In this document: one piece after another, positions 17,266 to 26,009 of the stretch
Layout of the letters: each line of letters begins with the position of its first letter
Position numbering within the stretch: the first letter of the stretch is position 1
Assembly: GCF_000332295.1 (NCBI RefSeq)
Contig: NZ_KB235930.1
Coordinates: forward strand, 4,367,895 to 4,431,894
Origin: Fortiea contorta PCC 7126
GTDB lineage: Bacteria; Cyanobacteriota; Cyanobacteriia; Cyanobacteriales; Nostocaceae
DNA length: 64,000 bases
Reading direction: 5' to 3'
The notes under the pieces: generated by a model
Told to the model about the DNA's origin: nothing
Databases searched by the model: none
What the model saw: only the letters and a program-made list of their open reading frames with translations
Program-made: the position numbers and the translations under genes

Positions 17266-18057
17266 ATGCTGGAATTATACCAATGGGAATTATCTCAATA
17301 CTCGGAAAAAGTCCGGCTAATTCTGGATTATAAAGGGTTGGAGTACCGCAAAATTGAAGTGACACCAGGGATTGGACAGGTAGAACTGTTCCGACTAACT
17401 GGTCAAAGACAGGTGCCAGTATTAAAAGATGGCAGTAGGTATATTGCAGATTCTACAGAAATTGCTAAGTATTTAGAATTGCGGTATCCTGACAGACCAT
17501 TGTTACCGTCAGATCCGAAAAAAAGAGGTTTAGCCCTATTGATGGAAGAATGGGCGGATGAGTCGATTGGGATTAAAGGACGCAAAGCACTATTCGCTGC
17601 TATCAGTCAGGATCAAAATTTCCGCAAGTCTTTGTTACCCACTTCCACACCAGATATATTTAAAAATTTGGTGGAAGGAGTACCGACCGATTTTTTGACA
17701 ATTGTTGGTTTTGGGGTGGGTTACAGTCCAGATGTGATTAAATCAGCGATCGCCGATTTAAAACAAGACCTGGAAGCATTAACATTATTATTAGCAGATA
17801 GTCCCTATCTACTAGGAGATGAACCAAGTTTAGCTGACCTGACGGTGGCGGGTTTATCAATTTTGCTCAAGTTTCCTGATGGCCCTTATCTAGATTTACC
17901 AGCTACCATCAGAGGCAAAGGCGTACCCTCATTAGCAGATAATCCTGATTATGCACCATTCTTTGCTTGGCGCGATCGCCTTTATGCTCAATTTCGCAAA
18001 CCGTTAATCAACATACCTCCATTAGGAAGCGCGCCAACTTCTATTCAGATTGAATAA
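17266..18057 (+). CDS. Glutathione S-transferase family protein
   Basis: A 263-residue cytosolic protein. The N-terminal thioredoxin-like domain (about 1-80) has LYQWELSQYSEKVRLILDYKG, VPVLKDG and the glutathione-contacting DSTEIAKYL. The C-terminal helical domain (about 90-250) includes SLADLTVAGL, the capping-box motif. It could conjugate or reduce with glutathione; the substrate is unknown. Serine in YSEKVR is the likely catalytic residue. It is monocistronic. Confidence 0.85.
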   Translation: MLELYQWELSQYSEKVRLILDYKGLEYRKIEVTPGIGQVELFRLTGQRQVPVLKDGSRYIADSTEIAKYLELRYPDRPLLPSDPKKRGLALLMEEWADESIGIKGRKALFAAISQDQNFRKSLLPTSTPDIFKNLVEGVPTDFLTIVGFGVGYSPDVIKSAIADLKQDLEALTLLLADSPYLLGDEPSLADLTVAGLSILLKFPDGPYLDLPATIRGKGVPSLADNPDYAPFFAWRDRLYAQFRKPLINIPPLGSAPTSIQIE

Positions 18058-18245
18058 TCATTGGTCATTGGTCATTTGTAGCTAGCTCAAAACTCTTGAC
18101 AAAGGACAACTGACCAATAAAAATTTCTACTCATAATTGTGAGCAACTTTTGGATTCTACAATCAGAATTCAACATAATAAGGAGAATAAACCATAGGAG
18201 AGAATCACTTGTGACAACTGACCAATGACAAATCACAAATGACCA
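18058..18245. repeat. Heptamer-type short repeats upstream of the HerA-like gene
   Basis: Repeated TGACCAA / TGACAAA / TGGTCAT heptamers occur at about 18061-18075, 18097-18117 and 18212-18246, the last running into the start codon of the next gene. This is typical of the STRR class of cyanobacterial repeats. Confidence 0.5.
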
Positions 18246-19979
18246 ATGACAAACTCAGGACAACCATTAGGTTCAGTCATCCAAGGCTCTCTAACTGGGG
18301 GTCTAGAAGTAAGATTACACGCTGATATATCTGTTGAAGATATGCGGGTGGGAAAATTTTTAGTTGTGCAAGGGATGCGATCGCGTTTTTTCTGTATGCT
18401 AACAGATGTCGCCCTGGGAACTGCAAATGCCCGCATCATCGCCAACCCTCCCAATTGGGAAGACACTTTCTTAAGAGAAATTTTAGCAGGTAGCAGTACC
18501 TACGGTACTATCAACCTCGCGCCGATGTTGATGTTTACCCCCGAATCTGAGGAATCTTTTTCCCCAACTAACGGTAAGTCAGCAAATCCTTTCATGCCAT
18601 CAATTACAGGTTTGGCATCTTTCCAGCCCCAAACCAGTACTACCATGGAATTGCTGCCGGTCAAAACTATTCCCAGCCATTTTAGCCAAGTTTATGAAGC
18701 GAGCGAAGAAGATTTCCGCCGCGTGTTTGGTTGGGAAGATGACACCCAAAGAAAGAATTTTTCTATTGGGAAGCCGCTGGATATGGATGTACCAGTTTGC
18801 ATTGATTTAGACCGATTTGTGGAACGGAGTAACGGGGTTTTTGGGAAATCGGGAACAGGTAAATCCTTTCTGACACGGTTACTGTTGGCGGGGATAGTCC
18901 GCAAAAATGCAGCAGTAAACTTGATTTTTGATATGCATTCTGAATATGGCTGGCAAGCTGTTTGTGAGGGGAAGCAATATAGTACAGTTAAAGGCTTAAA
19001 GCAGTTATTCCCTGGTAAAGTCGAAGTGTATACCCTTGACCCTGAATCGACGAAGCGCCGGGGGGTAAGGGATGCACAAGAGCTGTATTTGAGTTATGAG
19101 CAAATTAAAATTGAAGACGTCAAATTATGCTCTCGTGATTTAGGACTGTCAGAAGCAGCTTTGGATAATGCGAATATTCTGTATGCAGAATTTGGCAAAG
19201 CTTGGATTTTGCAGTTGATGAATATGACAAATGAAGAAATCAAGCTGTTCTGCGACGAGAAGCGCGGACACCAAGGCTCGATTATGTCATTGCAGCGCAA
19301 ACTGCTCAGGCTAGATAATTTAAAGTATATGCGGGCAGCTTGTCCCCAAAATTATATCGATCAAATTTTGCGATCGCTCGAAGCCGGAAAACATGTCGTG
19401 GTTGAATTTGGCTCGCAATCAGATATGCTATCATATATGTTGGTGACGAATATGATCACCAGAAGAATTCACGAGCGTTACGTCAGCAAGGCTGAGAGAT
19501 TTTTACACAGTGGCAATGCGAGCGATCGCCCAACTCAACTGGTAATCACCATCGAAGAAGCTCACCGTTTTCTCGACCCAGCCATTGTCCAAAGCACAAT
19601 CTTCGGTACGATCGCGCGGGAAATGCGAAAATACTTTGTCACCCTTTTGGTAGTTGATCAGCGCCCGTCGGGGATAGATAATGAAGTCATGTCCCAGATT
19701 GGCACCCGCATTACAGCTTTGCTAAATGACGAAAAAGACATTGACGCCATCTTCACAGGGGTTTCCGGTGCTGGTAGTCTGCGCTCAGTGCTAGCAAAAT
19801 TAGACTCCAAGCAGCAAGCCATGATTTTAGGTCACGCTGTCCCTATGCCAGTTGTAGTCCGTACCCGTCCTTATGACGCCACCTTCTACGCAGAAATTGG
19901 TGACACCGCTTGGGAAGAAAAACCGGACGCAGAACTGTTCGCAGCTGCTGAACTAGCCAAAGCCGATTTGGGTTTTTAG
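18246..19979 (+). CDS. HerA-like ATPase (HAS-barrel / DUF87)
   Basis: A 577-residue protein. The N-terminus (about 1-110) is a beta-rich HAS-barrel-like region. Walker A, GKSGTGKSF, lies near residue 200, followed by LIFDMHSEYGW, typical of HerA/FtsK-like ATPases. Walker B, LVITIEEAHRF, lies near 435, then DQRPSGIDNEVMSQIGTRI, a sensor/arginine-finger region. HerA works with NurA-type nucleases in DNA end processing, and bacterial relatives also occur in defence islands. No NurA-like or SIR2 partner gene sits next to it here, so its role is open. It starts within a repeat tract. Confidence 0.82.
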   Translation: MTNSGQPLGSVIQGSLTGGLEVRLHADISVEDMRVGKFLVVQGMRSRFFCMLTDVALGTANARIIANPPNWEDTFLREILAGSSTYGTINLAPMLMFTPESEESFSPTNGKSANPFMPSITGLASFQPQTSTTMELLPVKTIPSHFSQVYEASEEDFRRVFGWEDDTQRKNFSIGKPLDMDVPVCIDLDRFVERSNGVFGKSGTGKSFLTRLLLAGIVRKNAAVNLIFDMHSEYGWQAVCEGKQYSTVKGLKQLFPGKVEVYTLDPESTKRRGVRDAQELYLSYEQIKIEDVKLCSRDLGLSEAALDNANILYAEFGKAWILQLMNMTNEEIKLFCDEKRGHQGSIMSLQRKLLRLDNLKYMRAACPQNYIDQILRSLEAGKHVVVEFGSQSDMLSYMLVTNMITRRIHERYVSKAERFLHSGNASDRPTQLVITIEEAHRFLDPAIVQSTIFGTIAREMRKYFVTLLVVDQRPSGIDNEVMSQIGTRITALLNDEKDIDAIFTGVSGAGSLRSVLAKLDSKQQAMILGHAVPMPVVVRTRPYDATFYAEIGDTAWEEKPDAELFAAAELAKADLGF

Positions 19980-20535
19980 AGAGTTATTGGTCATTTGTGA
20001 AGGTAAGGGGTTAATGGTCAATTATTATCCCTGGTGTCCCCATCCCCCACTTTCGTAACTTCCCTCCACCACAGTCGTCAATCAGTTCGGTTATCCCGCT
20101 ACGTATCGGCAACTGCAGTGAGGGTTTTGCCGTCACTATAGATATAGTAAGCACTCTATAGGAAGTTTAAAAAGTTTTTTGGTCAAGCAGGCAATTTTAT
20201 CTTATAATAATAAGCTTTATCTAAACTGCTTTACTATCCGCTAGTTTTGTCGTACTATAAAAAAAGTAGAACTCATACTGACTTCGTATTTTTCCACTCC
20301 CTGCTAGTGGCACAGTACAACAAGAATTTTTAAACATCCTCAAAGTGCTGAAAACAGATGCCAAAAAAGACAAAAAGTAAGGGAACCTATCATACCGACA
20401 CACCGTCTTGACAACGGCTATATAAACTTATTGCTGATGGTAGCTCCCTACGTTCCGTGATATATGTACTAAATTTACCCACCACTGTAGTTATTAAAGA
20501 TTCATTGTGTTTACGGAGTAGAGGACAACGCACCA
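19980..20535. other. Upstream region of the sigma factor gene
   Basis: A 556-base AT-rich spacer with no supported gene. The only frames present are short and out of context. A long 5' leader for the sigma factor is likely; a TTGACA at 20408-20413 has no convincing -10 partner at the usual spacing. Confidence 0.4.
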
Positions 20536-21516
20536 ATGCCTACTGTTAACACCCAAACCGAAAACCTGAACACCAAATTCACGGCTGATATGGTGCGAAC
20601 CTATCTGCGAGAAATTGGTCGTGTACCACTGCTAACCCGTGAGCAGGAGATTGTTTATGGGAAGCAGGTGCAGCAAATGATGACATTATTGGACGCCAAG
20701 GAAGCTTTGGCGAAAAAACTGCAACGCGAGCCAAGTTCAGAAGAGTGGGCGAACCAAGTTAATTCCTCTGAAACAGAGGTGAGACAGACTGTCGCCCAAG
20801 GTAAGCGAGCCAAGCAGAAAATGATTGAAGCTAACCTGCGCTTGGTAGTGGCTATTGCGAAAAAATACCAGAAACGCAACATGGAGTTTCTGGATTTGAT
20901 CCAAGAAGGAACTCTAGGGTTAGAGCGGGGTGTAGAGAAATTTGATCCCATGCGGGGTTATAAATTTTCCACCTATGCTTACTGGTGGATTCGCCAAGCG
21001 ATTACCAGAGCGATCGCCCAACAAGGTCGCACCATCCGCTTACCTATCCATATTACCGAAAAGCTGAACAAAATCAAAAAAGTGCAGCGCGAGCTAGCAC
21101 AGAAGTTCGGGCGATCGCCCACACCTGCAGAAATTGCCAAAGAACTAGAGCTAGAACCAGCTCAGATCCGCGAGTATCTGAACATGGCGCGCCAGCCAGT
21201 TTCCTTAGATGTGCGCGTTGGCGATAACCAAGACACCGAGTTGCAAGAAATGCTCGAAGATGACGGCCCATCACCAGAGTATTACACCACCCAAGAATTC
21301 TTGCGCCAAGACTTGAACACCTTGCTAGCAGAATTAACCCCCCAACAGCGAGAAGTTTTAGCTTTGCGTTTCGGTTTAGAAGATGGTAACGAAATGTCTT
21401 TGGCGAAAGTCGGTGAGCGGTTAAATCTGAGCCGCGAACGTGTCCGCCAATTAGAACACCAAGCCTTGGCTCATCTGCGCCGCCGTCGCGGTAACGTCAA
21501 AGAGTATGTAGCATAA
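20536..21516 (+). CDS. Group 2 sigma-70 factor
   Basis: A 326-residue sigma factor. Region 1.2 (MVRTYLREIGRVPLLTREQE) is near residue 19, region 2 includes MIEANLRLVVAIAKKYQKRNMEFLDLIQEGTLGLERGVEKFD and the -10-reading YKFSTYAYWWIRQAI, region 3 includes HITEKLNKIKKVQRELAQ, and region 4 ends with LNLSRERVRQLEHQALAHLRR. It lacks region 1.1 and the long acidic insertion of the housekeeping SigA, which defines a group 2 (SigB to SigE type) non-essential factor used in light, nutrient or stress responses. I cannot decide the exact letter. The leader is long and a terminator follows. Confidence 0.88.
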   Translation: MPTVNTQTENLNTKFTADMVRTYLREIGRVPLLTREQEIVYGKQVQQMMTLLDAKEALAKKLQREPSSEEWANQVNSSETEVRQTVAQGKRAKQKMIEANLRLVVAIAKKYQKRNMEFLDLIQEGTLGLERGVEKFDPMRGYKFSTYAYWWIRQAITRAIAQQGRTIRLPIHITEKLNKIKKVQRELAQKFGRSPTPAEIAKELELEPAQIREYLNMARQPVSLDVRVGDNQDTELQEMLEDDGPSPEYYTTQEFLRQDLNTLLAELTPQQREVLALRFGLEDGNEMSLAKVGERLNLSRERVRQLEHQALAHLRRRRGNVKEYVA

Positions 21517-21544
21517 GCTCGAAACAGAGATTGTTTCATAGCGC

Positions 21545-21569
21545 GCCTCCTCAATTAGGGGGCTTTTTT
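21545..21569 (+). terminator. Intrinsic terminator of the sigma factor gene
   Basis: GCCTCCT (21545-21551) pairs with AGGGGGC (21557-21563), 7 bp with one G-U pair and a 5-base loop, followed by TTTTTT. It lies 28 bases after the sigma stop codon. Confidence 0.75.
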
Positions 21570-21653
21570 CATAGCAGGGAACTTCGTAGAGGCGTAGCTT
21601 GCTTCTCCGTTTCGGAGTACGGTTGTTCGCCCAGTTATTCACCCAAATAATCC

Positions 21654-21875
21654 TCACCGCCATTCACCTTGGAGAGAGAAAGCAGCCCAATAACGGGGAT
21701 GTCTCCAAGCTGGATATTGCGAATCCTTCCGCAGCCACATTTGGCGCTGGGCGACATTCAGGGCGGCGGCGGGAGATGTCTTTTGTGACAACATTTGTTG
21801 GTAAAATGCAATCATTAACTCCTTAGTAGATTCATCATTCACATTCCACAAATTCTCCGGATTCCTCGTTTTATC
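21654..21875 (-). pseudogene. C-terminal remnant of a CHAT-domain protein
   Basis: The minus strand encodes about 70 residues running from NLWNVNDESTKELMIAFY through ALNVAQRQMW to PRYWAAFSLQGEWR and a TGA. This is the characteristic final segment of CHAT (caspase-like) peptidase domains in cyanobacteria. The part with the catalytic His and Cys is absent upstream, where unrelated sequence and a tandem repeat block begin. It is therefore a decayed relic; no ribosome binding site was seen. Confidence 0.7.
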
Positions 21876-21930
21876 GTTGTGTAGGGGCGGATATTCTCAT
21901 TAGCGTTAATTGAACTGTTTATGTCTTCCC

Positions 21931-22119
21931 TGTAGCGGCTTCCGTCACGACGTTTCTGTGTTTCGCGCAGCCTGTAGCAGCTTCTGCTTTCCCTGTAGCG
22001 GCTTCCGTCACGACGTTTCCGTGTTTCGCGCAGTCTGTAGTGGCTTCTGTTTTCTCTGTAGCGGCTTCCGCTTGGACGTTTTCGTGTTTCGCGCAGCTTG
22101 TAGCGGCTTGCGTTTTGAT
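21931..22119. repeat. Tandem repeat: nine 21-bp units in a 63-bp super-period
   Basis: Units of 21 bp begin with TGTAGCGGCTTC or GTTTC-GTGTTTCGCGCAG and alternate in threes, with matching positions at 21931, 21994 and 22057 (63 bp apart). The design (three 21-bp variants per 63-bp unit) is the same as in the block at 13109-13402, although the sequence differs. Both strands stay open and would encode Ala/Thr-rich or Cys/Phe-rich heptads; translation is not supported. Confidence 0.82.
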
Positions 22120-22165
22120 ATTAGGACTTACCCATGTGTCACACTCAAATAATGGTGCGTGAATT

Positions 22166-24076
22166 TCAGCTTTGCTGGAGATAATAATCAAAACGCGATC
22201 GCAGTTGTGCAGATGTGAGGTTTTGAGTCCAGTATTCTACTAGCGCGTGACCAAATGCCCAAGCTTGGCGATCGCTGATGGTGGTATTCTCTAGCAGTAA
22301 GGGCCACAGGGACTGTAAGTCGAAGCTGAGTGGCTGGTCGTCGCTATTCAACAGGGAAAATAAGTCATAAGCCATCTGCAGTTTACCGATGACGAGGGGT
22401 AACTGCTCTACGGGGATTTGCTCGGCGAGGAGATAGGCTAAGGTGGGTGTACCAGTGGCGAGGGTAGCGATAAATTGCAGTACCGGGCTTTTGAGCAGTG
22501 CGGTGAGTCCTTGGGTAGTCGCCATCTGGAAGGTGTAGTGGTCGATAATTCGGGCGGTTGCGGCGGTGCGGGCTTCTTGATTCCGCAAGAAACGAGCTAG
22601 TCGCAGTTGTTTAGCGGGGGCGATCGCCGCGACTAATCCTAAAGATAGCGCTTCCACTCCCCAGGACTCGCGCCCAGTTTGGCGATCGCTGGTGACGACG
22701 GGCAGAACTAAATGGGAGAATTCAGCTAGTTGTTGAGCACGATACTCGGTAGCGCCGCGGATGGCGACCTCTTTCGGGCGATCGCCCCACTCCCAATCAT
22801 AAGGCGGTTGCCATTCGCGCAGGGGACGCAGGCGGTCTACTTGGGTAACAACAGTAATTACGGGTAAATCTGCTACTTCGGCTTTGATGTCCCGCAGGAA
22901 GTCTACATCAATTTGTAAAGCTGGATCGAGCGCCGGGGTAACTAGCAGTAGTAAATCCGCTTTACTGGCATAATCTATGACTAAAAATCTTAATTCCCCA
23001 CGGTTGACTTGTTCATATCCTGGTGTATCTAACAGCGTTAAAGTTTCCTGACTGGGAGTTTGCCATTGATAACTTTGAATTTTATCGGTGCTAGGTAATA
23101 CATCAATCGTAGCTAATTCTGCTGAAAATAAAGTGTTAATTAAACTGCTTTTTCCTGAGCCTGTCCGCCCTACGAGGAGAATATTCACCGATTGTTGCTC
23201 AACTGCAGCAACTGGTGTGGCTTGGGCGAGAATTTCCTTGAGGGTTTGGGTTTTGGCTGGGGATGGGGTGGCGACGAGTGAAGGAGTAACTGCGGTTGGA
23301 GGCGTCATCCCACTATAAAGAGCGATCGCTTGTCGGCATAAATTTCTGAGCGCAGCTTCCCGCACCAACTGACTTAAATTTACCAGCAGTTGTTGCGTAG
23401 CTCGGTTAGTGTAACCTTGACTCGCTCTTTTGGCGACTGCAGCTAAGGGGTTCAATAACCACTGCGCCCAGTTCCAAACTTGCCAGAGTTTTCGCGCTGA
23501 TGGTTCTAATTTGCGATAAACTTCATATGCTTGGTATGCTTGCCCCACCGTCACTTGATTGAGAGCCGGAGATAATTTTTCCATCCATTGATCCAGCCCA
23601 TCCATCGTCCCGCGAATCAATCCATAAGCTTGAGGAACGTAAATATTCAGTAGAGGATATTGTACTTGGGGATTGTAAATGTGAGCGATCGCCGCAACTA
23701 AATCTTGGCATCTTGTCCAGAATGTTTGCCAATCTTCCCAAATGGGGCGATCAGTTTGCGCCGCTAATAAAATTTTCTGTAGCGCTATTTCTGCTTCACT
23801 AGCGACGTTATTTCCCGTCGATGATGCGGTATCATTATCATCAGAGGCTAATTCTGCACTCACTTCGGCTAATACGTCCTCTAGCTGCTTGACCACAGGC
23901 TGAGTCCAGCGTACCAACAGCCAGCGCCACCCCACAAACAGCAGCGTAAACACAGCCCAAATCCAATTGATACCCCATGTGTGGATCTGCATCCCCGCCG
24001 CAACTAGCAAAAAAGCGATAATAAAAACCACGGGAGTTGCTAAAATGAGCCATTGCCACAGTTTTAAGCGCACCAT
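22166..24076 (-). CDS. Membrane-anchored Era-like GTPase
   Basis: A 636-residue protein. Two hydrophobic spans at about 9-28 and 34-55 anchor the N-terminus. A helical region (60-280) follows, then a GTPase domain (about 295-480) with G1 GRTGSGKSS near 304, G3 DTPGYE and G4 TQVDR. The C-terminal helical part (490-636) contains further hydrophobic stretches. This resembles the cyanobacterial YcjX/DUF697-like membrane GTPases, possibly involved in membrane or stress functions, but no partner suggests a role. It is a single gene read away from its right-hand neighbour. Confidence 0.8.
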   Translation of the reverse strand: MVRLKLWQWLILATPVVFIIAFLLVAAGMQIHTWGINWIWAVFTLLFVGWRWLLVRWTQPVVKQLEDVLAEVSAELASDDNDTASSTGNNVASEAEIALQKILLAAQTDRPIWEDWQTFWTRCQDLVAAIAHIYNPQVQYPLLNIYVPQAYGLIRGTMDGLDQWMEKLSPALNQVTVGQAYQAYEVYRKLEPSARKLWQVWNWAQWLLNPLAAVAKRASQGYTNRATQQLLVNLSQLVREAALRNLCRQAIALYSGMTPPTAVTPSLVATPSPAKTQTLKEILAQATPVAAVEQQSVNILLVGRTGSGKSSLINTLFSAELATIDVLPSTDKIQSYQWQTPSQETLTLLDTPGYEQVNRGELRFLVIDYASKADLLLLVTPALDPALQIDVDFLRDIKAEVADLPVITVVTQVDRLRPLREWQPPYDWEWGDRPKEVAIRGATEYRAQQLAEFSHLVLPVVTSDRQTGRESWGVEALSLGLVAAIAPAKQLRLARFLRNQEARTAATARIIDHYTFQMATTQGLTALLKSPVLQFIATLATGTPTLAYLLAEQIPVEQLPLVIGKLQMAYDLFSLLNSDDQPLSFDLQSLWPLLLENTTISDRQAWAFGHALVEYWTQNLTSAQLRSRFDYYLQQS

Positions 24077-24300
24077 TGCTTAATACCTGCCTTAGTTAGA
24101 CACATGATCCAGTATAAAACTGATGCCAGAGGCAGAACGAAAACTTCGATTTTTCTTTGTTCCTTTGCGCCTATGCGTGAGACAAATTCATACCCTCAAT
24201 CAGCAACGCCAAAAATAAACATGTATGATTGCCTTGATCCAAAGTCCACTCAATTCTGCTGCAGAATTTATGGACAGTACATTAGTAGTCAGAGATTCCA

Positions 24301-24618
24301 ATGAGTAAGTTTTCCATCGAAATCGATTTCAGTAATGTAGATTTAACTTCTTTAGAAACAGAAGATGATTTTCAAAGAGAAGCAAAAAACTTACTACCAA
24401 AAGCACTTATCAAGCTAGGCGAAAAAGTAGGCGAGCAGACATGGGAAGAGTTACAAAAAAAGCTCAAAGGACAAGGAACTAAACTCAACTCTTCTCCTAG
24501 TGAGAAACGCAAGTTTATTCAAGAAACAGGTAGAACCTATCAACGCCAAGCTAGTAGTAGAGAAAGACAAGAACTAGAGGAGTATATCATAGAACAATTA
24601 CGCCAGCAGCAGCGGTGA
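24301..24618 (+). CDS. Hypothetical protein, 105 aa
   Basis: A charged, helix-rich, soluble protein (MSKFSIEIDFSNVDLTSLETEDDF, then two Lys/Glu/Gln-rich helices, ending QLRQQQR). I do not recognise a domain. The composition suggests a coiled-coil or a nucleic-acid- or protein-associated small protein. The long 5' spacer from the divergent GTPase gene and ordinary codon use support it as a real gene. Confidence 0.55.
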   Translation: MSKFSIEIDFSNVDLTSLETEDDFQREAKNLLPKALIKLGEKVGEQTWEELQKKLKGQGTKLNSSPSEKRKFIQETGRTYQRQASSRERQELEEYIIEQLRQQQR

Positions 24619-24795
24619 TGAATTAATTTAGAAGCTAGGGGCTAGGGGTGAGAGCGTGTGTTTGATGTAATTGCGGCTTTGAGCATTGTAAATGCATCCA
24701 CCCCGTGATCATGAATAGCGATCGCTCAGATAAAATAAACTAGGCGATCGCACTTCATTTAATGTAGAGATATTCAGAATCTACAGCGAGTGAAG

Positions 24796-25776
24796 ATGCA
24801 GACAAGTCAGAAATTATTCCTCCCGGCTATGGGTTGCGGAACTTGGGCGTGGGGAAATCAACTGCTCTGGGGATACAATCAGAGTATGGACAGCGCGTTG
24901 CAAGCGGTATTTAATCTTTGTGTAAGTAATGGCGTCACTTTGTTTGATACTGGTGATTCCTATGGTACTGGCAAATTAAATGGACGCAGTGAGCTACTAT
25001 TAGGACAATTTTCTCAAGCATATCAAGGCACAGGTCAAAAAAATATCTGCATTGCCACCAAGCTAGCTGCTTATCCCTGGAGATTAACGCGCCAATCGAT
25101 GATTTCAGCTTGTCAAGCATCAGCCCAACGGTTAAGAAAAAATGTAGACTTAGTTCAGATGCATTGGTCAACAGCCAATTATGCTCCTTGGCAAGAAGGG
25201 CGACTGTTAGATGGTTTAGCTGACCTGTATGAGCAAGGTTTAGTTAAAGGTGTAGGACTATCGAATTATGGCCCCAAACGCCTGCAAGAAGTACATCAAA
25301 AATTCGCAGCTCGCAGAATTCCCATTACCACCCTACAAGTTCAATACTCCTTATTATCCACATATCCGGTAACAGAATTAGGATTAAAAGATGTTTGTGA
25401 TCAATTAGGAATCAAACTTATTGCTTACAGTCCCCTAGCGTTAGGACTATTAACAGGAAAATATTCAGAGCAAGGCCCTTTTCCCCAAGGTATTCGCGGA
25501 TTATTATTTAGACTACTACTACCAGGAGCAAAGTTGCTGTTGGCTTGTTTAAAAGAAATCGCCGAATCTCGCCACAAAACCATCTCACAGGTAGCACTTA
25601 ATTGGTGTATTTGTAAAGACACAATACCCATCCCCGGCGCCAAAAGTGTAACGCAAGCACAAGAGAATATAGGCGCTTTAGGCTGGCGACTTGAACCTAG
25701 CGAAGTATCAGCATTAGATCAAGCCGCTGCGAATACAAATCGGAAAATGGTACAAAATATTTTTCAAACTAAATGA
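24796..25776 (+). CDS. Aldo/keto reductase
   Basis: About 326 residues forming a TIM barrel. The catalytic tetrad is visible: Asp in LFDTGDSYG with the nearby Tyr, Lys in IATKLAAYPWR, His in VQMHWS. The NADPH-binding end is IPIPGAKSVTQAQENIGALGW. It reduces aldehydes or ketones, substrate unknown. A GTG two codons upstream (24790) is an alternative start. The gene is convergent with the hydrolase to its right across a low-complexity inverted repeat. Confidence 0.88.
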   Translation: MQTSQKLFLPAMGCGTWAWGNQLLWGYNQSMDSALQAVFNLCVSNGVTLFDTGDSYGTGKLNGRSELLLGQFSQAYQGTGQKNICIATKLAAYPWRLTRQSMISACQASAQRLRKNVDLVQMHWSTANYAPWQEGRLLDGLADLYEQGLVKGVGLSNYGPKRLQEVHQKFAARRIPITTLQVQYSLLSTYPVTELGLKDVCDQLGIKLIAYSPLALGLLTGKYSEQGPFPQGIRGLLFRLLLPGAKLLLACLKEIAESRHKTISQVALNWCICKDTIPIPGAKSVTQAQENIGALGWRLEPSEVSALDQAAANTNRKMVQNIFQTK

Positions 25777-25799
25777 CATAACAGGGAACTCTTAACAGG

Positions 25800-25995
25800 A
25801 AGGGTGGGGAGATGGGGAGGTGTGGGAGGAGGGAGAAGATAGCGAGAAGCGTAATACCGTTTCATTTTAAGATTGATGCACATGAGCAAGCAGGGGATGC
25901 AAAAAAAGTGAGTGTATCAATAATTTCGTGAAATGGTATAAGCATAAATTCTTTTTCTCCCCACCTCCCCATCACCCCATCACCCCATCACCCCA
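25800..25995. repeat. Inverted low-complexity repeat around a foldback element
   Basis: A G-rich tract (GGGTGGGGAGATGGGGAGG and following, about 25801-25838) is mirrored by a C-rich tract with several TCACCCCA 9-mers (about 25950-25995), so the transcript could form a very long hairpin between the convergent genes. Inside lies a 90-bp element (25853-25940) with ends ATACCGTTTCA and TGAAATGGTAT, a MITE-like foldback related to those at 6792 and 34071. Confidence 0.55.
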
Positions 25996-26009
25996 CCTCC
26001 CCACACTCC

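Larger units (their letters stand above)
21517..22165. other. Intergenic region with terminator, CHAT remnant and 21-bp repeats
   Basis: No intact gene is present. It contains the sigma gene terminator, a fragment of a CHAT-domain gene on the minus strand, and a nine-unit 21-bp repeat block, each listed separately. Confidence 0.6.

Noticed and set aside
20221-20403. A 60-residue minus-strand frame upstream of the sigma factor
   Set aside because: Low complexity, Cys/Phe/Ser-rich and out of any operon; likely chance.
20408-20440. TTGACA as a -35 box for the sigma factor gene
   Set aside because: No acceptable -10 hexamer occurs 16-18 bases downstream, so no promoter is claimed.
21910-22191. 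Two opposed 80-90 residue frames in the second repeat block
   Set aside because: Same artefact of a 21-bp period; the minus-strand frame also runs into the end of the GTPase gene.
25852-25995. Possible CRISPR-like array in the TCACCCCA repeats
   Set aside because: The 9-bp units are directly adjacent with no spacers and no cas genes are nearby; it is low-complexity sequence.
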